A stretch of DNA of 55,525 nt from Lachnospiraceae bacterium (GCA_009774615.1 VSOC01000017.1:1-55525); one strand, 5' to 3'. Positions 1-9,174 are shown, counted from the first letter of the stretch. The notes: a model not told the origin generated them from the letters alone. Numbers and translations: made by a program.

Positions 1-67
1 ATTTTATAAATTGTAAAAATTTTTTTTTTCTTAGGCAGATTAAAATTTTTTCTTTGTTAAAAAAATA

Positions 68-796
68 TCAGTTTAATGCTTCCTGCTGCTGGTTTTCCTT
101 CATCCGATAGCCTACCCCGATTTCTGTAAAAATATAATGGGGTTCTCCTGGATTGGCTTCCAGTTTCCGCCGGATATGCGCCATATTGACACGGAGGATT
201 TGGTTATTGTTATTATCTGCGTAAGGACCCCAGATGTGATGGATAATATAATCGTAGGTTAAAACCCGCCCGGAGTTCTGTGCCAGAAGGGAAACCAGCT
301 TGTACTCAATCTGTGTCAGATGAATTTCGGAGTCATTTAAAGTAACCAGCCTACGGGTAAAGTCAATCTTTAAGCCATCAGAAAAATATAAGGGTTCGGG
401 AGAGGCCGGAGCGCTCTGTCCAAGCCGGTGAAAATGTCTGAGAGCCGTGCGGATACGTGCTAAAAGCTCCGGCGTTCCAAAGGGCTTTGTGATGTAATCA
501 TCGGCACCGCTGTCTAAGGCAAGAACTTTTTCCTGTTCCTGGGTTCGGGCAGAGATAACAATAATCGGAAGCATACTCCAACTGCGCACCTGTTTAATAA
601 TTTCTATTCCGTCAATATCCGGCAGTCCCAAATCCAGAAGAATTAAATCCGGCAGCCCGGAAGTAATAAGCGATAAGCCTTCCTGTCCGGACGCTGCAGT
701 AAAGACCTTGTAATCGTGGGCTTTTAATGTGGTTTCGATAAATTCACCAATGGTCTTTTCATCTTCAATAACAATAATTGTCGATTTAATCGTCAT
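68..796 (-). CDS. kdpE: KdpE-like OmpR/PhoB-family response regulator
   Basis: This is a 242-residue two-component response regulator. Residues 1-120 form a receiver domain with the acidic pair near E11/D12, the phospho-acceptor aspartate at about D55 (LLDLGLPD) and the conserved lysine in ITKPFG. Residues 140-235 form a winged-helix DNA-binding domain of the OmpR/PhoB type (LTQIEYKLVSLL, then VNMAHIRRKLE and GVGYRM). The length and the GVGYRM ending fit KdpE. Its start overlaps the end of the upstream kinase gene by 11 bases, so the two are co-transcribed partners. No kdpFABC potassium-pump genes lie in the window; the upstream genes encode a DUF1461 membrane protein and a D-Ala-D-Ala carboxypeptidase. 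The true regulon may therefore be envelope-related, which is inference. The family call is secure and the Kdp name is by similarity only. Confidence 0.85.
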   Translation of the reverse strand: MTIKSTIIVIEDEKTIGEFIETTLKAHDYKVFTAASGQEGLSLITSGLPDLILLDLGLPDIDGIEIIKQVRSWSMLPIIVISARTQEQEKVLALDSGADDYITKPFGTPELLARIRTALRHFHRLGQSAPASPEPLYFSDGLKIDFTRRLVTLNDSEIHLTQIEYKLVSLLAQNSGRVLTYDYIIHHIWGPYADNNNNQILRVNMAHIRRKLEANPGEPHYIFTEIGVGYRMKENQQQEALN

Positions 797-1925
797 GTTC
801 TTTTTCCTCTCTTAAGGGGAGGCAAAAGGAAAGCTTTGCCCCGTGTTCATGGTTTTCGGCATAAATTTTTCCTTTGTGGGCCAGGATAATTGTCCGGCAT
901 ATGGTCAGGCCGATTCCCATGCCTTTCCGGGAATCGCCGCTGGCATTCGGGGTGGAGGGGCTTCCGTCAAAGATAACAGGAAGCTTGTCTTCCGGGATAC
1001 CTTTACCAAAGTCGAGAACTTCAAAGCACACCTGATCGTCCTCAGGGAAGACATGAAGGATAATCGGTTCATGAGGATTTCCATGGTAATAGGCATTCTC
1101 CATTAAATTAATTAAGACCTGTTCAATTAACGTGGCATCCATGGGAATTAAGATAAAATCTTCAGGAATATGAATTTGGATATTGGCGTCGGGCAGCCGC
1201 TTCCTAAGGCGCTGTACGGCTTCGGCGACCACTTCCTCTAAAAGTTCAGAGGTTTTGTGGATAGCCATATTGCTTGTCTGTATCCTGGTGATGGTGAGCA
1301 GGTTTTCCACCATATTTAAAAGCCAGTTGGAATCCTCATAAATGTTTTTTACACATGCGGTTTTTGCTTTTTCGGAAAGATTTTCCTGATTTTCCAGGTA
1401 GGCGGAGCTTGCTCCGATAATGCCGGTTAAGGGCGTCCGCAAATCGTGGGAAATCGCCCGCAGAAGATTTGCCCGCATCGTTTCTTTTTCTGCTTCCATC
1501 AGAAGTTTTTCCCTCTCGTTAATAATCCTGCTCTGCAGTTTAAGATGGGAGGTCATGGTGCTGATTAAGCTGGCAATAATAATCATGCCGACAAACGTAA
1601 CCGGATAACCGTCAATAGTAAAATTAAATTTCATAAAAGGGTAGGTAAAAATATAGTTTACACAAATCACTCCCACAAAAGAGGAAATAATTCCCGGAAC
1701 ATAGCCATCGGTATAGCGGGAAATAAAAACAACAGCGAGAATATAGATAATGGCCACGCTGGTTGTATTTTTTCCCAGGTAAAAGAAAAGGTAGGCAAGA
1801 ACGGTTGCTGCTGCCAGAATAAGGACGGTAAATAAAATATTCAGGCAAAGGGTTTTTTTTGACATAGGTCCTCTTTTGGGAGGTTTGTCTAAAATATCCG
1901 AAAAGCAGCGGGATTTAAGTATCAC
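786..1925 (-). CDS. Short KdpD-like sensor histidine kinase
   Basis: This is a 379-residue membrane histidine kinase, partner of the KdpE-like regulator just downstream. Residues 25-125 hold about four hydrophobic segments like the DUF4118 membrane part of KdpD. A dimerisation and phospho-acceptor site follows (AISHDLRTPLTG, His at about 160). The ATP-binding domain shows LMENAYYHG, DFGKGIP and GMGIGLTI. Canonical KdpD is about 900 residues and carries an N-terminal KdpD sensor plus a Usp-like domain; both are absent here. The annotated start is GTG with AAGGGG upstream. An ATG at 1863-1865 (MSKKTLCLN) preceded by AGAGGA is an alternative start. The 5' neighbour, a carboxypeptidase gene, ends only 26 bases upstream, suggesting one operon. 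What signal it senses is unknown. Confidence 0.83.
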   Translation of the reverse strand: MILKSRCFSDILDKPPKRGPMSKKTLCLNILFTVLILAAATVLAYLFFYLGKNTTSVAIIYILAVVFISRYTDGYVPGIISSFVGVICVNYIFTYPFMKFNFTIDGYPVTFVGMIIIASLISTMTSHLKLQSRIINEREKLLMEAEKETMRANLLRAISHDLRTPLTGIIGASSAYLENQENLSEKAKTACVKNIYEDSNWLLNMVENLLTITRIQTSNMAIHKTSELLEEVVAEAVQRLRKRLPDANIQIHIPEDFILIPMDATLIEQVLINLMENAYYHGNPHEPIILHVFPEDDQVCFEVLDFGKGIPEDKLPVIFDGSPSTPNASGDSRKGMGIGLTICRTIILAHKGKIYAENHEHGAKLSFCLPLREEKEHDD

Positions 1926-1951
1926 AAAAGGCAGTCCCCTTTCTTTATCCG

Positions 1952-3520
1952 TTAATGAAAACGCCGTCTTTGGTGGCGCTGTTTTGTATGTTCGACAAGA
2001 AGATCAAATTCGCTTTGCGAAAAACCGATATCGCTCAGACGTTTTTTCCGGCGCTCATTGCGCAGATAGCGCTGCTGTTCTTCCTTTCTTTCCCGATAGG
2101 TTTTTATCAGGAAAAAGGCAGTAACCGCAGTGAGCAGTACAACCGCAATTCCGATAACCGTCCAGAGAAGGGAAGGGATGGTGATTTGCTTTTCCAAGGT
2201 TTCGTCCGCAGAAAGAGGCATAGGGGAAAGTTCCTGTTCTTTGGCTGTCCCGGATTCACCTTCAGCAAGGCTATCTTCCAATGCCCTGGTGGTCGGTTCG
2301 GGTATGGTTACGGATTCCTGCGGAAGAAGACTTCGGGCGGCGGCTTCCTGCTGCCTGCCGGAAACCGGGCTGTCTTTCAGCTTCAGATAGCCAAATCCTA
2401 CGTTTTTGCCGGCATAGGTATAGGAAATCCGGGCAAGGGCATCCATAGGAGCCAGAGGCCCCATCTCGTAGTCAAGTACCGCCTCTACATCATTAAAATC
2501 AGCGTTTTGCGGCAGAGTAATCGAGCAGTTTTCATCTACGGAAAGAGAGGGCGCGGGGCTGACGGACAGACCCGAAAACGTCATATCATTTTCAATGGAA
2601 GAATAAGCGTGGTCGAACTCGGAAATTTTAACACTCTTAAAATTGCGGAAACCAAAATCAAATAAAGTTTTCGTATCCTGGTAGTGGGTCTGGTGTCCGT
2701 TTAAGATAACGGCTATCAGGGTTATCCCGTTTTTCTTTGCACTGGTAACCAGGGTATTTCCTGCCAGAGAAGTATAACCTGTTTTTCCGGCAAATGTTCC
2801 CGAATAGTAGCGGGAATCATTCTTTTTTATCATGGCATGGTGGGCATAGACCGTATTGTGCGGATCGTCCGGGTCCGGGTATCGCTTGATGGGAGCATGT
2901 TTCCAGTAACGGGCACCGTCAATCTCTACGAATACAGGGTTGGAAATCGCCGCCCGCATAATGGCTGCCATATCCCGGGCAGTTACATAGTGGTCAGGGT
3001 TATTTAAACCGCTGGGATTGGCAAAATGACTGCCTGTACAGCCAAGTTCCAGGGCCTTCTGGTTCATGAGATCCGTAAAAGCTTCAATCGAACCGGATAA
3101 GTGTTCGGCCAGAGCATTGCCGGCTTCATTGGCCGAAGCCAGCATAAGACCGTAAAGGCAGTCGCGGACCGATAAAACATCGCCGACCATGGTGCCCATA
3201 TTGGAACTGTTGGATTCCACGTTATTGATTGCGTTATCGGAGAATGTGACCATCTCATCCAAATCGCAGTTTTCAATAATAATCAGTGCCGTCAATATCT
3301 TGGTAATACTGGCTGGATAGTAGGCTTGATCCGCATTTTTTTCATAAAGTACGGCATTGGAATCGGCATCAATTAATATACCGCCGTCTGCCTGGATTCC
3401 TGAACACTGCGGCCAGGAGGCCTCTGCAAAAGCAGGCTGGTCAGCGATAAATAAGCACAGACACAGCACCAGGAAAAAAGACAGGACACGGTTTTTGTTC
3501 GTCTTCATAAGGTAAACCAT
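1952..3520 (-). CDS. D-alanyl-D-alanine carboxypeptidase (PBP5/DacF type)
   Basis: This is a 522-residue penicillin-binding protein of the peptidase S11 family, which trims the terminal D-alanine from peptidoglycan stem peptides. An N-terminal signal peptide ends near PAFA (about residue 32). The catalytic motifs are present: SITK (Ser71, Lys74), a SAN-type motif in MLASANEAGNAL, and KTG in FAGKTGYTS. A PBP5 C-terminal beta domain follows. Residues 445-475 contain a transmembrane helix and then a basic, Gln/Arg-rich tail, so the protein is anchored with a short cytoplasmic end. The start is supported by AAGGAG four to five bases upstream. The gene follows the DUF1461 gene by 11 bases and precedes the kinase gene, forming a four-gene minus-strand operon. 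Whether it acts in sporulation (DacF) or growth is unclear. Confidence 0.88.
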   Translation of the reverse strand: MVYLMKTNKNRVLSFFLVLCLCLFIADQPAFAEASWPQCSGIQADGGILIDADSNAVLYEKNADQAYYPASITKILTALIIIENCDLDEMVTFSDNAINNVESNSSNMGTMVGDVLSVRDCLYGLMLASANEAGNALAEHLSGSIEAFTDLMNQKALELGCTGSHFANPSGLNNPDHYVTARDMAAIMRAAISNPVFVEIDGARYWKHAPIKRYPDPDDPHNTVYAHHAMIKKNDSRYYSGTFAGKTGYTSLAGNTLVTSAKKNGITLIAVILNGHQTHYQDTKTLFDFGFRNFKSVKISEFDHAYSSIENDMTFSGLSVSPAPSLSVDENCSITLPQNADFNDVEAVLDYEMGPLAPMDALARISYTYAGKNVGFGYLKLKDSPVSGRQQEAAARSLLPQESVTIPEPTTRALEDSLAEGESGTAKEQELSPMPLSADETLEKQITIPSLLWTVIGIAVVLLTAVTAFFLIKTYRERKEEQQRYLRNERRKKRLSDIGFSQSEFDLLVEHTKQRHQRRRFH

Positions 3521-3531
3521 AAAACTCCTTT

Positions 3532-4242
3532 TTAATCTTTTTTATGCATGGTCAATCGGTTCTTTCTCATCAGCGCAAAGGAAATGCCAAGCACCAAAAG
3601 GGTAAGAAACCCATAGAGGATAAGGATGAAAAAAGCAGTATCCATAAAGAAGGGTTCCGGGACAATATTAATCAGCATATCTACGGACGGATCTAAGATC
3701 CACAGGTCATTATCAAAGAAAATATGGTGGAAAACAATGAAGTATTTTGAAAAGTCTGTGGATATAATAAGACCCAGAACCGCCGCAGTCCCAAAGAAAA
3801 GCAGGGTGCCGAAAAACAGCATTTTCGGGAGGATGAGGCGCAGATTTCCCTTAGTTAAATAAATCGTTCCGATGCAGAAAAAGATGAGCACCAGGCAGAG
3901 CCGACGCAGGAAAACCGCGGCAAGGAAAAGTCCTTGTACATCTTCCATATGGGCAATTTCGCGTTCCGTAAAAAATTCTCTGTATTCCCCGCCCATAACC
4001 GTTTTCACATGCAAATCTTTACGGTTTCCGCGCAGATAGGCCATCATTTCTTCGGTTACGATAAGCAGATCGTCCATCGTCATCGAGGGAAGGTTATCAA
4101 GGACGCTGTACTTGGTATATTCATGCTGGTAATAGCCGGGAACCCAGTAGCACACAGCTTCGACCGATGTAATAAGAAGGGTGAACATCAGGGCAAAAGC
4201 GGTAAGGATTCCCAAAAAACGGTGCAGAATTGGTTTTATCAC
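3532..4242 (-). CDS. DUF1461 / TIGR01906-type integral membrane protein
   Basis: This is a hydrophobic protein of about 236 residues with roughly five membrane segments: one near residues 10-30, then three between 100 and 170, and one near 205-230. A soluble loop (about 35-95) includes YKYSVLDNLP-like and REIAHMEDVQGL stretches typical of the DUF1461 (TIGR01906) membrane family. Its function is unknown. I chose the GTG at 4240-4242 because AGGTGA sits five bases upstream; a GTG at 4249-4251 in the same frame would add three residues but has a poor ribosome binding site. It is the first gene of the operon with the carboxypeptidase and the KdpDE-like pair, and a good promoter lies about 90 bases upstream. 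Confidence 0.75.
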   Translation of the reverse strand: MIKPILHRFLGILTAFALMFTLLITSVEAVCYWVPGYYQHEYTKYSVLDNLPSMTMDDLLIVTEEMMAYLRGNRKDLHVKTVMGGEYREFFTEREIAHMEDVQGLFLAAVFLRRLCLVLIFFCIGTIYLTKGNLRLILPKMLFFGTLLFFGTAAVLGLIISTDFSKYFIVFHHIFFDNDLWILDPSVDMLINIVPEPFFMDTAFFILILYGFLTLLVLGISFALMRKNRLTMHKKD

Positions 4243-4328
4243 GTAAGTCACCTCATTAAAAATTTGTCCTGTTTGGGCTTTTTTATCTTAGTTTTATCTT
4301 TTAACTTTAGCAGTACTATATTTAGCTA

Positions 4329-4357
4329 ATCATATAACAGATTAAGAAGAATTGCAA
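4329..4357 (-). promoter_or_regulatory. Sigma-A promoter for the DUF1461-carboxypeptidase-KdpDE-like operon
   Basis: Read on the minus strand, TTGCAA (4352-4357) and TATGAT (4329-4334) are separated by 17 bases. This is a good vegetative promoter match placed about 90 bases before the first gene of the operon. It starts immediately after the terminator of the V-ATPase operon. Confidence 0.65.
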
Positions 4358-4361
4358 GGGG

Positions 4362-4400
4362 GAAGAAAAAAGAGGAGGCTTTACGAGCAGCTTCCTCTTT
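4362..4400 (-). terminator. Intrinsic terminator of the V-ATPase operon
   Basis: On the minus strand an AAGAGGA/TCCTCTT stem, extended by a GC pair after one mismatch, is followed by a run of six U residues. It sits about 40 bases after the stop codon of the subunit D gene. Confidence 0.75.
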
Positions 4401-4437
4401 TTATGAAACATTGTTTTTTGTGTTTATTATTTTTTTG

Positions 4438-5061
4438 TTATTCTTTATTTTCCTTCATGCGCTTGATAACCTTTAACCGCGTAAATTCCTCGCGCTCTTT
4501 TTCTTCCAGTGCGTTGGAAATATCTTTGGTCAGAGTTTCGTAGGCGGGGATGGTGATGTTTTTTAACGCATTGGCCCGCTTCTGGGTTTTCTTTATATTC
4601 GAAGCCAGGCGGTAGGCGGAGTTTTCCACCATGGAAAGTTTGATGGTTAATTCCTTTACTTTTTCAAACTTCATCCTTGCCTCGTCTAAGGACTGGCGGG
4701 TATCGCCAAAGGCGTAGGTGGGGCGGAGCGAAGCAGCATCGTAGCGCACCAGCGGGATTTCCGTACCCATAATACTTCTTGCCTTGATGGCGATGGAGTT
4801 TTCCACGGGAACCGCCCTGCCGATCTCCTGCACGTAGTTAATGCCCAGTTCGATATTGGCAAGCTGCAGGGCCTCGTAAGCCTGGGTGAAGGTGGTATCG
4901 ATTTCTGCCTGGATATCCTTGGCTTCGTCGATTAAGCCCATCAGTTCCCGAATCAGGATATTTCTTTTTTTATCCATCAGGCCGTAGCCAAGCTTAGCCA
5001 GGGCAAGGGAGTTTTTTGCAAGAATCAGGTTTCCCTTGGTAGGGAAGGTATTTGGATTCAT
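4438..5061 (-). CDS. atpD: V-type ATP synthase subunit D (central stalk)
   Basis: This 207-residue protein is the central rotor shaft of the V/A-type ATPase. It begins with the family signature NPNTFPTKGNLILAK and LALAKLGYGLMDKKR. Two long alpha-helical, coiled-coil-forming regions lie at the N and C termini, and the C-terminal half holds SAYRLASNIKKTQKRANAL. It transmits rotation between the A3B3 head and the membrane ring together with subunits F and C. The start codon overlaps the stop of the subunit B gene by four bases (ATGA type), indicating translational coupling. It is the last gene of the nine-gene operon and is followed by a terminator. The length is normal for the family. Confidence 0.95.
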   Translation of the reverse strand: MNPNTFPTKGNLILAKNSLALAKLGYGLMDKKRNILIRELMGLIDEAKDIQAEIDTTFTQAYEALQLANIELGINYVQEIGRAVPVENSIAIKARSIMGTEIPLVRYDAASLRPTYAFGDTRQSLDEARMKFEKVKELTIKLSMVENSAYRLASNIKKTQKRANALKNITIPAYETLTKDISNALEEKEREEFTRLKVIKRMKENKE

Positions 5062-6446
5062 TCAGCTACCTCCGCGGGATGATAATACTGATCCAGGATC
5101 TTTGTATCCGCCCGGTCAAGCTCCTCTCTTGGAAGCATCCCCAAAAGCTCCCAGCCAATATCCAGTGTCGTCAATATACTCCGGTTGTCCTGCACATCCT
5201 GACCGACGAAGCGGCGCTCAAATTCCTTTCCGAAAGCCAGATATTTTTTATCAATCGGGGAAAGTTCATCCTCGCCGATAACGGAAGCCAAAGCTCTCGC
5301 ATCGCCCACCTTGGCGTAGCAGGAGAAGAGCTGATTGGCGACGTCCTGGTGATCCTCCCTGGTATAGCCTTTTCCGATACCGTCCTTCATCAGACGGGAA
5401 AGGGAGGGCAGGACGTTAATGGGCGGATAGACGGACTGTCCGTGAAGTTCACGATCCAAAACAATCTGGCCTTCGGTAATGTAGCCGGTTAAGTCGGGGA
5501 TGGGATGCGTGATATCGTCGTTGGGCATGGTTAAAATCGGAATCTGCGTTACCGAACCAGGACATCCCTTAACGATGCCGGCACGCTCGTAAAGAGCGGC
5601 AAGTTCGCTGTAGAGATAGCCGGGGAAGCCCTTACGGGAGGGGATCTCTCCCTTGGAGGAGGAAACCTCACGCATAGCCTCGGCAAAGGAAGTCATATCG
5701 GTAAGGATGACCAGGATGTGCATTCCCTTTTCAAAGGCCAGGTATTCGGCGACCGTTAAGGCAACCTTCGGCGTAATCAGACGCTCCACTACCGGGTCAT
5801 TTGCCAGGTTGATAAACATTGCCACATGATCCGATACCCCGCTTTCCTCGAAGGTGCGGCGGAAGAAATCGGCAACGTCGTATTTTACGCCCATTGCGGC
5901 AAAGACGATGGCAAATTTCTCGTTGCTGTCATCCCCAAGGGAAGCCTGCTGGACAATCTGGGCGGCAAGCTGGTCGTGGGGAAGGCCGTTCCCGGAGAAG
6001 ATGGGAAGCTTCTGCCCGCGGATTAAGGTGGTCAGCCCGTCGATGGCGGAAATACCCGTGCGGATATAGTTTCTGGGATATTCCCGGCTCACCGGATTTA
6101 GAGGCTTGCCGTTGACATCCAGCTTTGTGTCGGAGGAGAGCACGCCAAGTCCGTCGATGGGCTGCCCGATGCCGTTAAAGGTTCGCCCAAGCATTTCCTC
6201 GGAAACGGCAATCTCCATGGGATGACCGGTAAGCCGGGTGTGGGTGTTTTTTAAGGCCATGCCGTCGGTTCCCTCAAATACCTGGATCACGGCCCTGTCT
6301 TTGTGAATCTCGATAATACGGCCCATTTTCTTCTGTGTGCCGTTTACCGTCATTTCTACGATTTCGTCATAAGCAGCGCCCTGAAGCCCTTCCAGAACCA
6401 CCAGAGGACCGTTTATGCCGCTTAAACCTAAATATTCAATAGCCAT
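5058..6446 (-). CDS. atpB: V-type ATP synthase subunit B
   Basis: This 462-residue non-catalytic subunit alternates with subunit A in the hexameric head of the V/A-type ATPase. It shows the beta-barrel N terminus, then GTDGMALKNTHTRLTGHP, RGQKLPIFSGNGLPHDQLAAQ in place of a Walker A lysine motif (described here in two parts), and PSRKGFPGYLYSELAALYE. The absence of the GxGKT loop and the GLPHD signature separate B from the catalytic A subunit. The C terminus (ELLGMLPREELDRADTKIL) is typical. The gene follows subunit A by 13 bases, with AGGAGG upstream, and overlaps subunit D by four bases. Confidence 0.95.
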   Translation of the reverse strand: MAIEYLGLSGINGPLVVLEGLQGAAYDEIVEMTVNGTQKKMGRIIEIHKDRAVIQVFEGTDGMALKNTHTRLTGHPMEIAVSEEMLGRTFNGIGQPIDGLGVLSSDTKLDVNGKPLNPVSREYPRNYIRTGISAIDGLTTLIRGQKLPIFSGNGLPHDQLAAQIVQQASLGDDSNEKFAIVFAAMGVKYDVADFFRRTFEESGVSDHVAMFINLANDPVVERLITPKVALTVAEYLAFEKGMHILVILTDMTSFAEAMREVSSSKGEIPSRKGFPGYLYSELAALYERAGIVKGCPGSVTQIPILTMPNDDITHPIPDLTGYITEGQIVLDRELHGQSVYPPINVLPSLSRLMKDGIGKGYTREDHQDVANQLFSCYAKVGDARALASVIGEDELSPIDKKYLAFGKEFERRFVGQDVQDNRSILTTLDIGWELLGMLPREELDRADTKILDQYYHPAEVAE

Positions 6447-6459
6447 AATCGCTTCCTCC

Positions 6460-8253
6460 TTATGCGTTGCGTGCTAAAACATTTTGATAAAAAGCATCGA
6501 CCTTATCCCGGTAGGTCTGGAATAAATCCAGGCGGTCATTGGGGATGTCATACTTGATGGTGGTAATCTGATCGAAAATCGTGTCCTCCTTCAGCACGGA
6601 CATCGGCATACCCATGGAAATCAGCTCACGGGATTTCTGGTACAGATATAAGATAATATCCATCATCCTGAACTGCTTTTCCAAAGGAACGCAGGTATCA
6701 TCCTTGTGGAAGGCGTTCTGCTGTAAGAAGCCCACGCGGATAACCCTGGCGATTTCCAGGATAAGTTTCTGGTCGTCGGGAAGGACATCGGCACCAATCA
6801 GCTTTACAATCTCCATTAAGCTGCTTTCCTGGGTAAGCAAAGACATGATCTGGCTGCGGCAGTCCATAAAGCGCTTATCAACGTAATTCGCATACCATGG
6901 CGACAGATCGGATAAGTATTCCGAATAGCTGGTCAGCCAGTTAATTGCCGGGAAGTGGCGGGCGTAGGCTAAGGACTTATCAAGTCCCCAGAAGCAGCGG
7001 ACAAAGCGCTTGGTATTTTGTGTTACCGGCTCGGAGAAGTCGCCGCCCTGGGGCGATACCGCACCGATTATGGAAACCGAGCCTTCCGTTCCGTTTAAGT
7101 TCTGCATCATGCCTGCACGCTCATAAAAGGCAGAAAGCCGGGATGCTAAGTAAGCAGGGAAGCCTTCCTCGGCAGGCATTTCCTCCAGACGACCGGAAAG
7201 TTCCCGAAGGGCCTCTGCCCAGCGGGAGGTTGAATCCGCCATAATCGCCACATGGTAGCCCATATCCCTGTAGTATTCTGCTAAGGTAAGACCGGAGTAA
7301 AGGCTTGCTTCACGGGCGGCTACCGGCATATTGGAGGTGTTGGCAATCAGCGCTGTACGGTCCATTAACGGATTTCCGCTTTTCGGGTCAATTAACTCCG
7401 AGAACTCCTCCAATACCTGGGTCATCTCGTTTCCGCGCTCGCCGCAGCCGATGTAGATAATAATATCGGCATCCGACCACTTGGCAATCTGGTGCTGGGT
7501 CATGGTTTTTCCGGTTCCAAAGCCCCCGGGAACGGCAGCGGTGCCGCCCTTGGCTAAAGGAAACAGCGTATCTAAGATTCTCTGTCCGGTAATTAAAGGC
7601 TGGGCTGCCGGGAAGCGCTGGGCGGTGGGTCTGGGAATACGGATCGGCCATTTCTGCGTCATGGTCACTTCCTTTTTGGTTCCGTCGGGAAGGAGAAGGG
7701 TGAGCAGGGGGTCATTGATGGTGTAGTCGCCGTCAGAAACGACATTAAGCACCGTTCCTTCCATGGAAGGAGGGATCATAACCTTATGGACGATGGCTCT
7801 TGTTTCCTGTACCTCGGCGATAATGCTTCCGGGCAGGAGCTGGCTGTCCTTTTTTGCCAGCATATGAACGGACCATTTTTTTTCGGTGTCCAGGGAATCC
7901 ACATGGACGCCGCGGCTGATGTAGGCCCCGCCGGATTTTGCGATTTCACTTAAAGGCCGTTCGATTCCGTCAAAGATATTATTTAAGATTCCGGGAGCTA
8001 AGGTAACGGATACCGGTGCCCCCGTTCCGTATACCAGTTCGCCGGGGCGTATGCCGCTGGTTTCCTCATAGACCTGGATGGTCGTCCGGTCAGAAGCCAG
8101 GCCGATAACCTCGCCGACTAAGTTTTCCTTTCCTACATAGACCATTTCATTCATCTGAAAGCCAGGATCACCCTCTAAGGTAATCACCGGGCCGTTAATA
8201 CCAGAGATAACGCCGGTTTTTGGCTCTGTCGTGGACTGCGTATTGCTAATCAT
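6460..8253 (-). CDS. atpA: V-type ATP synthase catalytic subunit A
   Basis: This 597-residue catalytic subunit hydrolyses or synthesises ATP in the cytoplasmic head. A Walker A loop is visible as PGGFGTGKTMTQHQ, followed by the A-subunit signature IIYIGCGERGNEM, the Walker B region (VAIMADSTSRWAEALRE) and the EEGFPAYLASRLSAFYERAG block. The non-homologous insertion typical of A subunits lies around residues 110-190. The start overlaps the subunit E stop by eight bases, so the genes are coupled. Family and role are clear. Whether the enzyme mainly pumps ions or makes ATP in this organism cannot be told from this gene. Confidence 0.96.
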   Translation of the reverse strand: MISNTQSTTEPKTGVISGINGPVITLEGDPGFQMNEMVYVGKENLVGEVIGLASDRTTIQVYEETSGIRPGELVYGTGAPVSVTLAPGILNNIFDGIERPLSEIAKSGGAYISRGVHVDSLDTEKKWSVHMLAKKDSQLLPGSIIAEVQETRAIVHKVMIPPSMEGTVLNVVSDGDYTINDPLLTLLLPDGTKKEVTMTQKWPIRIPRPTAQRFPAAQPLITGQRILDTLFPLAKGGTAAVPGGFGTGKTMTQHQIAKWSDADIIIYIGCGERGNEMTQVLEEFSELIDPKSGNPLMDRTALIANTSNMPVAAREASLYSGLTLAEYYRDMGYHVAIMADSTSRWAEALRELSGRLEEMPAEEGFPAYLASRLSAFYERAGMMQNLNGTEGSVSIIGAVSPQGGDFSEPVTQNTKRFVRCFWGLDKSLAYARHFPAINWLTSYSEYLSDLSPWYANYVDKRFMDCRSQIMSLLTQESSLMEIVKLIGADVLPDDQKLILEIARVIRVGFLQQNAFHKDDTCVPLEKQFRMMDIILYLYQKSRELISMGMPMSVLKEDTIFDQITTIKYDIPNDRLDLFQTYRDKVDAFYQNVLARNA

Positions 8254-8851
8254 GAGCGCTGCCTCCTAATTCAAAACGAAAAGTTTCTTTTGCCTCTGCC
8301 AGCTTGCTGTCAAAGGACTGATCAATTAAGATGTTCCGGGAAGGAATCACCGCACGGATACCTCCGCCAAAGGAATACTGGCTGACTTCGACTGCCGTAT
8401 CCGGTGCAGCATCCCCGGTAAACTGCGAAAGTTTATCGGCGTCCTTCGGGTCGAGGTAGACGGTAAGCTTTTCTTTGCCGGCAAAGGTTTCGGCTTCTTT
8501 TACCTGCTTTTTTAACCATTCGGTGTATTTCGGTGTTTCGCGGTAGCAGTCAAGAAGTTCTTTTATTTCGGTAAATAATTTTTCTTTCAGTTCATCGTGG
8601 CGGCGGCTGAAATTTCGCTTGATATTCATCTGCCCCAGGGCAAGTTCTTTATTCATTTTGTGCTGGAGTTTTTCCTTCTCCCCCTGTACCTGCAGATGAG
8701 CCAGGCGGGAGGCTTCCCGTTTATGTTCTTCCAGATTTTTTTCCAGGGAGGAGGAGTATTGTTTAAGAAGATGGTCACTTTTTCCCTGTGCATCTTCCAT
8801 ACAGATCGTTAAAAAATATTGTAACTTATCATCCGTGGTCAAATCGATCAC
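8246..8851 (-). CDS. atpE: V-type ATP synthase subunit E (peripheral stalk)
   Basis: This 201-residue protein has a long, charged helical N-terminal half (about residues 15-100, rich in Lys, Glu and Gln) and a compact alpha/beta C-terminal domain. That is the architecture of subunit E, which forms the stator stalk with subunit G/H and clamps the head against rotation. The C-terminal stretch YSFGGGIRAVIPSRNILID is a typical E-subunit motif. It lies between subunits F and A and overlaps A by eight bases. Sequence conservation is low in this family, so the call rests on motif, length and operon position together. Confidence 0.88.
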   Translation of the reverse strand: MIDLTTDDKLQYFLTICMEDAQGKSDHLLKQYSSSLEKNLEEHKREASRLAHLQVQGEKEKLQHKMNKELALGQMNIKRNFSRRHDELKEKLFTEIKELLDCYRETPKYTEWLKKQVKEAETFAGKEKLTVYLDPKDADKLSQFTGDAAPDTAVEVSQYSFGGGIRAVIPSRNILIDQSFDSKLAEAKETFRFELGGSAHD

Positions 8852-8861
8852 CTGCTTTCTG

Positions 8862-9173
8862 TTATAACTTTAATCCGATGGCTTCATTTACGTAGGAAGT
8901 GATAAAGTTTGGCTTGCGGCCGGTTCCATGGCGGTCGGGAATTTCGACAATCAGCGGGAATTTCCGGCCCAGTTTTACCTGGTCGATGATTTCCGGGAAC
9001 TCCCTTCCGAATTTTTCCGTCAGCAGCAAAATCCCAATCTCCTTGTCGGCCAACGCTTTATCCAATGCTTCCTTTAGTTCATTTCGTTCATGGACGACAG
9101 ATCCTTCCACCCCAGCCAGACGCATCCCGGTCAGGGTATCCACATTGTCGCTGATCAGATACATTTTCATCAA
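8862..9173 (-). CDS. atpF: V-type ATP synthase subunit F (central stalk)
   Basis: This 103-residue small central-stalk subunit has the Rossmann-like pattern of subunit F: MYLISDNVDTLTGMRLAGV at the N terminus, then KEIGILLLTEKFGREFPEII and a PLIVEIPDRHG strand-turn. It binds subunit D and modulates ATPase activity. The gene starts one base after the proteolipid gene stop, with its RBS inside that gene, and ends ten bases before subunit E. Length and context fit fully. Confidence 0.92.
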   Translation of the reverse strand: MMKMYLISDNVDTLTGMRLAGVEGSVVHERNELKEALDKALADKEIGILLLTEKFGREFPEIIDQVKLGRKFPLIVEIPDRHGTGRKPNFITSYVNEAIGLKL

Positions 9174-9174
9174 A

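Noticed and set aside
5819..6115. Plus-strand frames inside the V-ATPase subunit B gene
   Set aside because: Arg-rich shadow frames opposite a strongly conserved gene, with no binding sites.
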